Assembly: GCA_026874595.1 (NCBI GenBank)
Contig: CM049312.1
Span: 63,518,929-63,582,928, forward strand
Length of the DNA: 64,000 bases
Direction of reading: 5' to 3'
From: Sipunculus nudus
Taxonomy: Eukaryota; Annelida; Sipuncula; Golfingiida; Sipunculidae
In this document: positions 35,355 to 46,689 of the stretch, piece by piece
Layout of the letters: each line of letters begins with the position of its first letter
How positions within the stretch are numbered: the stretch's first letter is position 1
Position numbers and translations under genes: made by a program
Notes under the pieces: model-generated
What the model saw: the letters and a program-made list of their open reading frames with translations, nothing else
What the model was told of the DNA's origin: nothing
Database searches by the model: none

Positions 35355-35545
35355 ACAAATGAAGAATCGGTATGATATTGGTGTGGATCCGGCATACGAT
35401 CCGAATCCAAGAACGTCATCAAGGAATACTCACAAATGTTTAGTCACTAATGCATAAATAAACCTTAGAATATTGGCCGAATAAGTGAATGCAAACATGG
35501 AGAGGGTTTACAGATTTCTAGTTTTCTTATGTTTAACTTAGCAAG
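35355..35545 (+). repeat. Interspersed repeat (family also at 7580 and 24340)
   Basis: Shares 'atcaaggaatactcacaaatg' and 'tttacagatttctag' with the copy at 24340-24600. Confidence 0.6.
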
Positions 35546-35637
35546 CAAAATAATGCCAAAATAAAGAACAATTCAGGTGTTCCAATACTTCTTTGAAAAG
35601 CACATACCTACATACACACATACATACACACATATTA

Positions 35638-35640
<3 letters not shown>

Positions 35641-35728
<88 letters not shown>

Positions 35729-35732
35729 TATA
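35641..35732. repeat. (CA)n(TA)n microsatellite
   Basis: A CA run passes into a TA run. Directly visible. Confidence 0.95.
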
Positions 35733-35749
35733 TATTAACTGACGTGAAA

Positions 35750-35895
35750 GCACTCCAAAAAGCGGCGTCAGAGATACCGATGTCTCTAAAAGGTGAACAG
35801 ACAGATCCCACCAACAAATAAAGGTGGCGCCACCTGTCTTGTGAGCTAAATAAAGCTAGCAACGATCTCTGGACATGCAAACTTTCAGGTAATTA
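35750..35895. repeat. Interspersed repeat fragment with GGTGGCGCCACC palindrome
   Basis: 'ggtggcgccacc' followed by an 'ataaagctagc' and 'gcaaactttcaggt' block resembles 37965-38100, which has the same palindrome followed by 'ataaagctaccc' and 'gcaaaatttcagcc'. Diverged copies of one repeat. Confidence 0.45.
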
Positions 35896-36008
35896 CGTCA
35901 GACCACTCCTGAGGTGTGTGCATGCATTGATGTAATCCAACTGAAACACTTAAGAACTATTTGGGGAAAGATATCCTACACGCAACCTCATAGGTATTTT
36001 ATAGAATA

Positions 36009-36190
36009 CAGTGAAACGTTTAATAAGACCACCCATGGGACTTTTAAAAAATTGTCTTCACTGACAGGTGGTCTGATAAGATAGGTCCGTTATAACCATT
36101 ATGAATACATTCGGTTCACTTAAGGTTAAACTAAATAGACAGGTGGTCTTATTAGTCGGGTGGTCTTTCAGACAGGCTCCTCTCTACTCA
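36009..36190. mobile_element. Degenerate TA-flanked element related to 39272
   Basis: Starts TA-cagtgaaacg and contains repeated 'gtggtcttattagtc' / 'aataagaccacc' words in inverted arrangement. The right end has decayed (expected 'cactgta' is not intact). Short and non-coding. Confidence 0.5.
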
Positions 36191-37189
36191 ATTAGAGCCT
36201 TTTTCCGACCATTAAAAAACTTGATAGTTGTGTGTGTGTGCGCGTGCCCGCGTGCTTGTGTGTTAGCAATTGGTAATGCCATACGTTTTCTTTTCTGCAC
36301 AGTCGGTTTCTTCTGGCGAATATCCAAAAATCTAGTCTAGCTTGTTGGAATGACAGCCTTAACACACTTTTTGGCCTAGTACTGGTATCTTATAGTACTA
36401 CCACAAGTACCTGAACTATCATTCAGCCGATAAGAACAGTACTGTGGGTAAAAAACGGGGCAAGTTCATGATTGTTGAGGTACTGCCAAGTGCTTATATT
36501 TTCCCGTTCCCATGCAACAGATAAAAAATTTCAACAGTGACAAAGTTGATAAAGCATATAATGAGTAATTCGCAGAGGTTAAAGGTTGAAATGTTAATTA
36601 GATTAATATTGTATATGATGGCAGTGAAGTTAAGTAGGTGAATGTGATACAGAGGAGGAGATAACATTTTGGTAGCGAGATACTGGGTTTAATGGAGGGT
36701 GAACAGAAGAAACTGTTCATATTTGAATTCATGTTGCCCTTATTGCAGTGGATTATTAATCCTATTTGGTTTTGAATATAAGGTTTTATCATATTTTGAA
36801 ATGGTTTGTCTTAGCAATAAATAATGAGGTTATTTTTTCGAAATGTATCCTCGTAGAGGCTCAAAGTTACAGGTAAATACACATGAATACACGGATAGGA
36901 TTGATAATTCAGGGCTTTAATAGGAAGGATGCTCAGGACAACATTTTAGAAAGTCATCTAAGATTATTGAGCTGCCTCAAGGGAAATCTTCGTCACATTT
37001 TTAAGGGTTTATGTAAAGTTTAATCAATGTTTTAGTATAACACGACATTGCCTAATGACTACATAGTTATATATCGTGTTCTTAAATAATAATCCAGTTA
37101 CGGTGATATACAAGGATAAATTTTCTTTTATCAGCGCAGTTTTCACTTGTTTGTTTGAGGTAATCGGTTGTGATTATGGCCTGCCACAC

Positions 37190-37246
37190 AGTAGCGTATC
37201 GAGAATTTGAAGATAGGAAGTGGGGGGGGGGGGGGGGGGGGGGGGG
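37190..37246. repeat. Transposon-end word running into a G25 tract
   Basis: 'acagtagcgtatcgagaattt' (a diverged form of the GTGGCGGATCCAG type of transposon end) is followed by 25 G at 37222-37246. Confidence 0.6.
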
Positions 37247-37657
37247 TTAACACCAATTTAATTTTACAATTTTACTGTACATTACAGGACCCCGAAAAGA
37301 AGCATCATATCCTGTTATTTCACTTAGACATAGAAAGATGAGAGTGTCTCATGAGATTCTCGCAAACTAAGCCCTCCAAAGGAAAATATTGATTAGAGAC
37401 TATGATAAGCACAAATCAATAATAAATATAGGAACAAATCAACAACATTTTCTAGATTGATTTTATTAATTATGAAAAAGTACCAATGCAGTTATTTTAA
37501 TGTATGATTGATTTCATAAATACTGTTATTCCGAAACAACTGACTGTTGCATTCTTACCATGGAAATAGAGAAACATGCATATATTTATAAACTTTTATT
37601 ATATTTTATGTATATGCCGGGAAGATCAAAAGTAACAGCTCTTGGTAAATTTTTCAC

Positions 37658-37659
<2 letters not shown>

Positions 37660-37704
<45 letters not shown>
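37660..37704. repeat. (TA)n microsatellite
   Basis: Pure TA run. Confidence 0.95.
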
Positions 37705-37706
<2 letters not shown>

Positions 37707-37964
37707 ATCAGGAGACTGTTACGGCTGCTTGTGTCTTAAACCTAATTAAAGGATTGATACTATAAATCATAAAAGATTACTATAGAAAAACTGCACACAT
37801 TTGGTTTCGCAAGTAACACTGGGACCTGGTTTCCTTCATATCTTCATAATCGGTTACAGATTGTAAAATATAATAACTAAAATAAGGGTAGTCGACAAGC
37901 AACCAAGTGTATCCGCCGAAATCAGAGTAGGATGGGTGAAGTGAGGCATGGATTGAGTAGCAAG

Positions 37965-38233
37965 TGTTTGCAGGTGGCGCCACCAGTTTACTGTATGATA
38001 TAAAGCTACCCAAAAGCTACACTGGTGCAAAATTTCAGCCTGATCGGTCAAACGAGTCCGTAGATATATATTTAATGTGTGTACACAGAGGCATAGATGG
38101 ACGCACTGCAGAGAGGAAAGGCCAGAGGTTAACGCAAAATATTGGTACCAGTTCACATGTGACCCGATAATAGGGTCAAGTTTCGGAAAAATCGGTCCAG
38201 TGGTCTCCGGAAACGAACGCGGCGGCGGCGGCG
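37965..38233 (+). repeat. Interspersed repeat next to the LINE remnant
   Basis: Contains 'ggtggcgccacc', 'cctgatcggtcaaacgagtc' and a terminal (CGG)n stretch at about 38219-38235. It directly abuts the reverse-transcriptase remnant and may be part of the same insertion or an older repeat. Confidence 0.4.
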
Positions 38234-38955
38234 GTGGAACTCAGTCAAAAACATAGTATCCGGAAAAACTATCTATCTAGCCCTGCAGTTGTGGATGTAG
38301 GTGTCTCTCAGGGGACGATACTTGGTCAAACATACATAAATGATCTTCCAGATGTGCTAAACACTGATGTTATTGTGATATTCGCAGATGATGTCACTGT
38401 ACATTGCCATGGAAAAAATGTCGATGAAACTGAGATTAAATAACAGCGAACTGTAGATCAATTAACAATCTGGTATGACGAAAAACCTACTCGGTATAAA
38501 TTATAATACTTGTGCACGTACATCCAATTTCATGCTCCTTGGTAATTCCAAAATTATTTCTTATCGGAAGGCCAAAGTATCCGGCATGTGTCCTTATCGA
38601 CTACTAACTTTATGGGACAAAGGAAATAAAACAGAGCTGCCCGAATTATGACCAGAAACTACGAGAGAAATGTAAATTCCATGATGCTAGTAAGTGAAAT
38701 GGGATGGGTGAATGATCATCAGCGCTCTGCACAATCTGTTGCAGTGCTGAAGGTGTTTGTTTTGTGGTTTTTGGATTACAAAGGGATATTTTCCATTTTG
38801 TTATTTTTCATCATGGTACTTGAGCTTCTGTGAGTAAAAATTTAGATGTTCCTAAACCTAACTGCTGGGGCAAAATTCTGGAATATTTCATCCAGTGAAT
38901 CTAGATCAGCAACCTCTCGTGCTTCTTTCAAGAAACGAATTAAACGAGAAAATTT
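38234..38955 (+). pseudogene. Decayed non-LTR retrotransposon (LINE) reverse transcriptase, 3' part
   Basis: The first 200 bp read as RT motifs: GVSQGTILG (normally GVPQGSxLGP), then YINDLPDVL, then IFADDVTVH with the catalytic ADD core. A deletion removes the segment between LG and YINDL. A TAA at 38441 breaks the frame, after which VDQLTIWYDEK follows in the same frame. Further on, NRAARIMTRNYERN with SEMGWVNDHQR (about 38630-38720) and GAKFWNISSS with FKKRIKRE (about 38865-38950) match the usual C-terminal region after the RT domain, in shifted frames. Stops and frameshifts make it non-functional. The clade (CR1- or Jockey-like) is a guess. Confidence 0.8.
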
Positions 38956-39271
38956 TAGAGATTTTGTGTTTGTGTGTGTAGCATTCTTTTTACTTAAAAT
39001 TTATTGATCATATAAGAATAATAATGAACTTCATTCCATGTTACATATTCAGAAAATTGCTATGGCTTAGTCTATCATGTTACAGAACAGGCCTATTGTA
39101 TTATAATTGCTTCGAAACACACATTATATATAGATATATACTTACTGTGATATTTAGTACTCAGCCTTCTTTTTAAGCATGAATATAATATACTTTCTAG
39201 ATGTGCTTTAGAGTACTAATATTTTGGAGCGAGTATAGAATACTGTCTACATGGACGAGGTTATGGGTGTA

Positions 39272-39827
39272 CAGTAAAACCCCGCTAACGCGACCACCTG
39301 CGGGACCAGGCAAAATGGTCGTGTTAGCGGGGTGGTCGTGTATGATTGTCCAGCTAATTAATCACGAGCTAATATCTAAGTCCAAGCTGGGTGGTGAGCG
39401 TGTCACCTGCTCAAAGGGCCGCGGTCGTCACGGGCCAGTGGTCGTGGTACGGCTAATTAATTACGGGCTATTTTCTAAGTCCAGGCTGGGCGGCGAGCGT
39501 GTCATCTGCTCAACGGGCCGCGGTCGTCACAGGCCAGTGGTCGTGATACGGCTAATTAATTACGGGCTATTATCTAAGTCCAGGCTGGGCGGTGAGCGTG
39601 TCATCTGCTGAACGGGCCGCGGTCGTCACCGGCCAGTGGTCGTGATACGGGGGCTAATCTGAAGGTCGGGACAAAAAAAAATGGTCGTTGGTCGTGATAG
39701 CGGGGTGGTCGTGTTACCGAAGATTTTAATATGATAATTTATATTAGACAATTCTGGGACCAAGAAAAGTGGTCGTGTTAGCGGGGTGGTCGTGTTAACG
39801 GGATGGTCGTCATGTGGGAGTTCACTG
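39272..39827. mobile_element. TA-flanked non-autonomous element with internal minisatellite
   Basis: Left end TA-cagtaaaaccccgctaacg and right end gggagttcactg-TA give inverted ends and TA duplication. Subterminal 'gtggtcgtgttagcgggg' occurs in both orientations. The middle is a 99-bp tandem repeat. 556 bp without a transposase. Probably in the same group as 11665-12616. Confidence 0.75.
39345..39650. repeat. 99-bp minisatellite, about three units
   Basis: 'ggctaattaattacgggcta' starts at 39451 and 39550, with a diverged first unit from about 39352. Each unit includes 'ggtgagcgtgtca', 'gggccgcggtcgtcac' and 'ggccagtggtcgtg'. The period is a multiple of three, so one frame stays open through the array, which is a by-product and not evidence of a gene. 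Confidence 0.85.
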
Positions 39828-40171
39828 TATATGGACGGACGTAATGATGTTTAGGATTCATGTAATGGAGAAGAGGCATGTCGATGTCATATCATCAGAC
39901 ATGTCATTGTTTATGTTGATTACTACTAATATGAGACGATCCAGTCAGTTTAGACCCATCTTGGAAATGAAGACCGGATTCTATACTCGGACCAATATTT
40001 TTTTTTGTTTTATGCTCTTAGCCATGGTACTATGAATGTATTGTATTGATATATTAGTAATTATATGTTTCAAATTTCTAAATGGTACATTGGAACATGA
40101 CACCAAGTTAGACCAGCTTGACTTGGTTAAGTATAAACAGAATAAACGGGGAGCGTGCGCCCCTTTGCTCG

Positions 40172-40193
40172 CCCCCCCCCCCCCCCCCCCCCC
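40172..40193. repeat. C22 homopolymer
   Basis: Uninterrupted C run. Confidence 0.95.
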
Positions 40194-42019
40194 AGTGAAT
40201 ACAACCCTGCCACAGGAACTGACTTTGATCCTCTCGAAACATTCGCGAACCTTATGGGATGTTCGAACTGGGGGAAACAAGCGTACGAAAGTGATGTCGA
40301 ACATCAAACTCCTGTGTATTCATAAACTTTCATCTCATCTCTGATATATATTATTTTAAGTACACTGTTTAACATGTATTTTATGCAATGTACGTATGGT
40401 TATCTAGTTATATCAGTCTTCCTGGTACCACTGTCGTTTACCTTTGTTCTTATACGAATGGGTTACTTATGTAAGTCATTTATCATAATATACATACACT
40501 GCAACGTCTAGATTACAGACACAGAAGGGAACTAAATGAGATCTGACCATTTTGGAGAAGAGGCAGGACAGTTCAATGACCACTACTGCTAACCTTAAAT
40601 TTACAATTTGAAACCAAATCTTTATACACATGTGGCAGTGCAGGCGTTTATTCGTGTAAAACCACTTGTGCGAGTTCATAACTGTAAGCCAAATGTGTCC
40701 GCCGTCGTAAATGAATATTTGCATTTAAGCGTGAACACTAAAACAGGAATGATCTTCACGCAGAGTGTGTTCTTCGAATTGTAGTCAGAGATTAACAGGC
40801 TTACAGCAAAATGACAACAGTTCTATGGCTATATGTAGAGTGTCCTAATTAACTTATACACAAATTACTGTAATTTATGCGCCTCTAAACTTTGACAATT
40901 AACGCCCGCATATTATTAGCATATATGGGATTTGAAGCAAATTTTTCACGCATGACAACGTCTCGAAAGAGTTTTTCCTCTACCATGTCTCTAATATACC
41001 TGAAATTTTAAATTTTAATAAAAAATATAAAAATTTAATTTTCAACAAGAAAGCACACAGTATTGGAGAAAAGGTAAACAGGTTTGAAATATTGTCATGA
41101 AGTTTCATATTAGTCCACAAAAAAGACTTATTTTTACTGGTTGTTTAAAATAGTGTACCTTTTAAAAATTATTTTATATACAAAATTAAAATAAAATTGA
41201 AAATATGTAAACCATCACAAGAACACTGTACCAGATTTAAAATAATGTATAATTTATTGGATGTAAAATGAATTTAAAACAGGTTTTGGACTGGTTTAGA
41301 TATATGTTTTCTTTTGTCAGTTCTGCTGCCTTCAAATACTATCCGAAATTCAGCAATGAAGATTGCTATACACATAAACAATCGCGCCATATGATTTAGA
41401 GTGCCAAGAGGAGTTTGTCGAATTGCGATATCTCCCCTATGTTTTTTTCACGTAAAAAAAATAAATAAATAAAGACGCAGAAGTAATCAACGGTTTCGTC
41501 ATAGCGCAAAGGTGTTTAGATAGAGGATTGCATAAAAAAACCCTGTAAACCTAAAAACAAAAACACCGTCTGACTTCTATGCCATCAGCGTCATCGACTT
41601 GCATTTAACTAGTAATTCAATTTTTTTCTTCAATTCTGTAATTCAAATTTTTGTCGTTCGTAAAAAAATAATGATGTTAATGGGATTCATAGGTTTCGTT
41701 ACAATCAGAGCTGTAAAATGATATTTTGCATATGTGAAAATATGCTACTGTAACCCAGTGTCGTGAAGCCTGCAGTGTTTTGAAGGAAGACTCATGAAAT
41801 CCTTCTGAATTATTACCTATATGATCTTCGTTTTGTCGATAAATGGACCCGACCACTCAATATAGACGCAGACAAGGGACGCTATTTTGTTTGCTCAAGG
41901 AAAAAGTCTATCCTAAATGACATCCTTTAATTCAGCATCTAAATCATTGGTTTACTAACATAGTGCATGAATATAATAAAATAATCCCGTATGAGGATGT
42001 AGGTATATTACAAAGTCAA

Positions 42020-42245
42020 CTAGAAAAGCACTCAGAGAGCGCAGACCTCTATCAAGGCACCCCTTATGGCATTGTCAGAAAATGCAGAATTATCCTTTAA
42101 CACATTTAATCAATTGTTCCTCAAGCTATCCTGAAAATTTCATCAAATAACCTTTTGAGTAACGCTGCTAACAAACAGACAGACAAACAAACATACAAAC
42201 AAACCAACGCCGGCAAAAACATAACCTCCTTGGAGGAGATAATAA
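42020..42245. mobile_element. MITE-like repeat ending in AACCTCCTTGGAGGAG
   Basis: The left part reads 'gcactcagagagcgcagacc' and the right end 'aacctccttggaggag'. The right end contains CTCCTTGGAGGAG, a near-palindrome. A short ACAA-rich tract precedes it. Such words are typical of dispersed short elements in animal genomes. Exact ends not determined. Confidence 0.4.
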
Positions 42246-42300
42246 TTCAATATCACTGTATATTAAAATACTAGACCGTTGCTCCACCCATATATACTGC

Positions 42301-42304
<4 letters not shown>

Positions 42305-42344
<40 letters not shown>

Positions 42345-42365
42345 GTATGTATGTATGTATGTATA
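42305..42365. repeat. (TA)n(TATG)n microsatellite
   Basis: TA run followed by GTAT units. Confidence 0.95.
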
Positions 42366-42684
42366 TACGTGTAATTCTATATGAAGGTTTATGAATGCTG
42401 AAGAGTCAGCACTTCAAGGCAATTAGGCTGACAAGATTATCTCGGGAAATCAGCTGTTGAAAGGCACCTGCAGCAGCCCAGCTTCTGCCGCATCATGCAG
42501 ACACTGGTCAGCTTATATATTACAGTAGAAGTACAGTCCGCCCTTCTCTACATCAACACAACAAGCAGCATCTAAACCAGTCCCTGTCTCACCGTGCCCG
42601 GTTTCCCGGGGGCAGCCCACTCCGCTTCATCAAGGTGGTCAGATTACGATGGTCTATTTGTTCAAGCCCTCCAGCTTCCCTGAC

Positions 42685-42694
42685 TATATATAAG
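42685..42694 (+). promoter_or_regulatory. TATA-box candidate upstream of the phosphatase-like gene
   Basis: 'tatatataag' in a non-repetitive, GC-richer context (42560-42800), about 1.3 kb before the coding exon. It would start transcription near 42715. No clear first exon follows: ATGG|GTCAGT at 42828 would be phase-compatible but has a weak donor. Confidence 0.25.
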
Positions 42695-43838
42695 TATGCA
42701 AAAGCTGCCAATCTGGTAAAGGTACCTCGTTGTTGAGATGATAGGACTCAGCCCAGCTCCCCACATCACCTCTGTGCTTGGCACCATAACATTTTGTTCT
42801 CAGGGTCGCTTATAAGGAAACACACATTATGGGTCAGTATTTCTTTATTTCTCACCCTTTCATCCTGTGGAACTGCATTCTCCCTTGATCGCTATATAAA
42901 TTACCCTCCCCTTCCTGATTTCTCTCCACCTACCCATTCTTTATATAATTGCACCAGAAAACGCTCTTTTCCGAGAAAATCGCTGACCTTGGCAGAATTT
43001 CGTACGAAATTATTCTTTGTGTGCGCGATTTCCATGAACTATCATTGATACCCTTTATGCCACGTAATGCAGCATATACTTTCATACAAATTTTTTTACA
43101 ATTGTATGGCCAATTTCGAAAATAAAAAATAAAATTCTAGCGCCATTTTTATTATGGAGTGATGTAGAGTTTTGAGCTTAATGCTATAGAAACGCTTAAA
43201 AAAATAATTCTCATTCTGAATGGATCATTTAATATAATATAACGTGACCAAGTTTTGCGAGCTCTCTTTCCCTGACCGAAGTTCGGATTTACTCTCTATA
43301 CATATATTTTTTCTATTGACATTTCAAATAAGGAAGTCATTCTTATTATAGTTATAGAGAAGCAATACTCTGCACCTGTTTAATATTGTAAATACATAAT
43401 CCATGTTTTGTGTATTATGTCTGTTTAATCTATAAATTATCGGACCTCTCCGATAATAGCACTGAACGGAAATAAAACCTGAATAGAACCGAATGCAGAA
43501 AAAATTGATACACTGACGAAATGTCTGAATATCACATACAGTATTCATAAGTGTTAAATCCATAAGATAATGGAGATTGCTTGTCCATTTGTATTGTAGC
43601 TTTTGTGACTCTTATTAATTAAGAGATTTTGTTCATTTCTTATTTTAAATTACAAGCCATGTGTAATTTTAATTAAGGCCTTTGTGTTTTCCTGTACTGA
43701 GCATAATGGCATTTATTCAGTTTAGCATACTATTAATCCCTTATTGATGTCCAAGAAGTTTAATTCAAAATAACTCAGCTTTATCTTTATCTTTTGAGGT
43801 ACAGACAGTGCACGTATATATGAGTATATATAAATAAA

Positions 43839-43839
<1 letters not shown>

Positions 43840-43888
<49 letters not shown>
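43840..43888. repeat. (TA)n microsatellite
   Basis: Pure TA run about 120 bp upstream of the phosphatase-like reading frame. Confidence 0.95.
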
Positions 43889-43891
<3 letters not shown>

Positions 43892-44009
43892 GATGTGTAA
43901 TCCAATGCCACATATGGTTTTGTTTTCTCGCAATAACAAGGGAAAAGCTGAGGTAACAGATATAGGTCTAATAGAACACATGAGTAATAATATATGAATA
44001 ACAAACCTC

Positions 44010-45251
44010 ATGTTTTCTTTTAATAAAATCATTCCAGATCCTTACTGGGGGCGTGGCGGTGAACCCTATGAGTACGTCATCGTGTACCCGGCTGAGGACA
44101 TAGACCCGACATACTTAGAACCATCCAGAAGAGGACGCTACTACCCTGAGACAAACTACTTGTCCGGTCTCAACCATTACGAGTACGGAGCCTCCCACGT
44201 GCTGCAGTCCCCTCTGCGCTCCGATTATGACATAGATCTGAGATACGTGGAGCCTGAATTATCGTCCGCTAGCTATTATGATGATTACCTCAACAAACAT
44301 CCGTCTAGCAGCCATTACACGTCTCTCTATCCAAGGTACGAGAGACCCTCTTCTGCAAGGAGCTACGACGACATCAGAAGACCGACTTACGAAAGCTACC
44401 CGAAAATCCCGCGGTCGTATGATACAGACTATATATCCGCACCGTCGTCACGTGACTTGACGCCAACACCAACTCCACGTGACTACTCCTCCAAACCGAC
44501 TACATATGACTACTCACCAATGCAGACGTCACGTGACTACTCATCGCTGGTGGGATCACGTGACCCAAAGCCTAAGGATGCGGGATTTAGCTCCTCCCTT
44601 AGCTTTTTGGATACGAAGAAGGAGCTCTCCAAGACAGATGAGGCATACTTAGAGAAGATGCAGCACATCCTCAGCGCGTACCCTATCGTCGGCGTGCCTT
44701 CTGATCCGTCTAACATCATGGGTAATATCTACGTCGGTACTTCCGCTAACGCCGAAAACCCAGACCTGATCAAGCGGATGCAGATAACGCATCTCCTAAA
44801 CTGTGGAGCGAAGCGCAAACTCCTGGCCCGGAACCGAAAGGGCAACCCACATGGACCGGAAGTTGGTATAAAGGACTATGAGGAAATGTACATCGAAGAT
44901 TCTGAAGATTTCGATATCCTCTCCTACCTGCCTATCGCTCATAATTTCATCGACAGAGCTAAAGGAGCCAACGCAAACGTTCTCATCTATGACAGTGGCG
45001 TCAGCCGCAGTGGCGCCATCTGTCTGTCATACATGATCCGCTCTGGAATACCGTTGTTGGCCTGTGTAAAGAAGCTGAAAGCCAAGCGGAGGGTCGCACT
45101 GTGTAACACGGGCTTTATGAAGCAGCTGGTTGCTTTCGCCAGAGAACGGGATATGTTGGATGATAACATGAAGACCATCCGGGCAACTAAGTTCGGAGGC
45201 CCACGTGACCGGTACCGGCTAATTACGGCTCACCTGCCGACTTTCCTGTAA
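44010..45251 (+). CDS. Dual-specificity-phosphatase-like pseudophosphatase with Tyr-rich N-terminus
   Basis: An uninterrupted 413-aa frame. Residues 1-200 are rich in Tyr, Ser, Pro and Asp, with repeated SRDY/PRDY units at about 147-190, and look disordered. Residues 238-390 are a DUSP fold: GNIYVGTSANA, ITHLLNCG, EDSEDFDILSYLPIAHNFID, the signature loop, then GFMKQLVAFARE. The signature reads YDSGVSRSG (327-335) instead of HCxAGxSRS. The nucleophilic Cys and preceding His are gone and the loop seems one residue shorter, while Arg333 and Ser334 remain. Like STYX-type proteins it probably binds phosphoprotein without hydrolysis, or acts as a scaffold. Start: ATG 44010 is possible, but 44010-44037 resembles a pyrimidine tract ending in CCAG, so this may be the last exon (from 44038, phase 1) with an unseen exon upstream. 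No orthologue name is assigned. Confidence 0.85.
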   Translation: MFSFNKIIPDPYWGRGGEPYEYVIVYPAEDIDPTYLEPSRRGRYYPETNYLSGLNHYEYGASHVLQSPLRSDYDIDLRYVEPELSSASYYDDYLNKHPSSSHYTSLYPRYERPSSARSYDDIRRPTYESYPKIPRSYDTDYISAPSSRDLTPTPTPRDYSSKPTTYDYSPMQTSRDYSSLVGSRDPKPKDAGFSSSLSFLDTKKELSKTDEAYLEKMQHILSAYPIVGVPSDPSNIMGNIYVGTSANAENPDLIKRMQITHLLNCGAKRKLLARNRKGNPHGPEVGIKDYEEMYIEDSEDFDILSYLPIAHNFIDRAKGANANVLIYDSGVSRSGAICLSYMIRSGIPLLACVKKLKAKRRVALCNTGFMKQLVAFARERDMLDDNMKTIRATKFGGPRDRYRLITAHLPTFL

Positions 45252-46033
45252 AAAAAAAGGAATCTGATTTTTAGAAACTTTCGAACGTATAATAGTACAG
45301 GCAAATGTTTCCTTATATATGAAGCGACAGATGTGACGAAGAGGATAATGCATAATTTTATCCTGTTATACCTATTGACACATCCATTAAGTATTTGTGG
45401 TCCTTGAAGATTATTGTCTTCTGCCTGAGTCTCTCTCAGCATTGAACACTTCCGTTGGTTATTTTGTTCATATCCTGTACATTATCTATGTCTGGGGCGT
45501 CACAAGGAAAATGTATTATATAAAAAAAAGAGATTATTTTATTTATCTGCCAACACATGAACAAGAACTGACACTTGTCAATTTGCCTGGCTTCTTTGCA
45601 AGTGTGACAATTATGCGTGCAAGTTAAATGATTAATATAATAATATATACACCCTGTGTGGTTTACTGCACGGTAGGATTGCAAAATCAGAAACCTCCCT
45701 AAATGCTGAAAAGAGAAAAATGATCTCCGCGAATATTAAGCCAACCACAGTATTTTTGGACAGTGGATTATAGAGAGAACATGACGTGAACATAGCATAA
45801 AGTAAGTTGAAGCAAGGAAAAAGCCATGATGACATTTCCTTACAAAGCGTTATAAGTATTATATGGATTATTCTTGAATTAAGTGACTTGTGTATGATTG
45901 GCTCGTACAAGTGAGCATGGATTTATAGGGATATTACACATATTTATACCTGTGTTGCTACAGGGGTGCTCAGCTACATTCAGTAAGTTTACTGTTCCTT
46001 GGTCATCTTGTATGTGCCAAACCCCAGTCACTA

Positions 46034-46039
46034 AATAAA
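46034..46039 (+). terminator. Poly(A) signal candidate of the phosphatase-like gene
   Basis: AATAAA about 780 bp after the stop, followed by GT-rich 'catgtttgttaatagaggtgtt'. This supports a single 3' UTR of about 0.8 kb. Confidence 0.45.
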
Positions 46040-46689
46040 TCATGTTTGTTAATAGAGGTGTTTCCCTTTTCCTATGTCTTACAGTCCACTGGATCTAAGA
46101 CATTTTCCTGTCATCTCTGAAGCAACTTCATCAATAACTACATATGAATCATATAACATCATACAAAATATAATTATGCTTTTATGAAGTGGTAAACAGT
46201 GGTTTACTATAACATTTATAACCCTAGCTCCTATGATCTCTCCCTGTACTACACTATGGGATTATACTGGATGCATACGCCGCATATATGCAATCAACTA
46301 GCATCCAATTTGCAAGGGAAATATGAAAAAAAAATGCTTTATGAATAAGTGCTCAAATAGAGAAGATATTGGATGATTATAATTATCATACCAGATGGCA
46401 ACGTTTTTTTGAATAAACACAAGTGTACATGTATAAGATGTGAGAGTAAATATTATATCATCAAAGAGCATTTGGTATGTAAAGCATTCTTCTCACAGCA
46501 GCTATATATTCGGTGTTAATGAGTTTATTTCTATATCAAATTTTAGGTTTTTTTGTGGTTGGACTCTTTTAGGTCCCATCTACTGCAACACCTCCGATAA
46601 CATGTTTTTCTTTTCTGCTTTCTGTAAGTTTTTGCCTGGTTTTCAAACACTGACAATTGGACACAATATAAGTCAAATACGTGACAGTT

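Larger units (their letters stand above)
27768..37964. other. Intergenic, repeats only
   Basis: No coding segment that I can support. Holds a GC-richer patch (28890-29065), a TC microsatellite (31031-31097), TA and CA/TA tracts, the inverted repeat copy at 33425-33965, and transposon-end fragments (31525-31620, 36009-36190, 37190-37246). Confidence 0.55.
40194..42660. other. Intergenic, no gene seen
   Basis: AT-rich, with no supported coding segment. Holds a MITE-like repeat at 42020-42245 and (TA)n at 42305-42365. A 13-base candidate exon with a GTAAGT donor near 40458-40470 would be phase-compatible with the phosphatase-like exon but cannot be confirmed. Confidence 0.5.

Noticed and set aside
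39201-39611. 136-codon frame with a 33-residue repeat
   Set aside because: Explained by the 99-bp minisatellite in a transposon. No sign of a gene.
42794-43048. Signal-peptide-like frame on the plus strand
   Set aside because: Begins at TTG and not ATG. The hydrophobic stretch has no downstream domain or good donor in frame.
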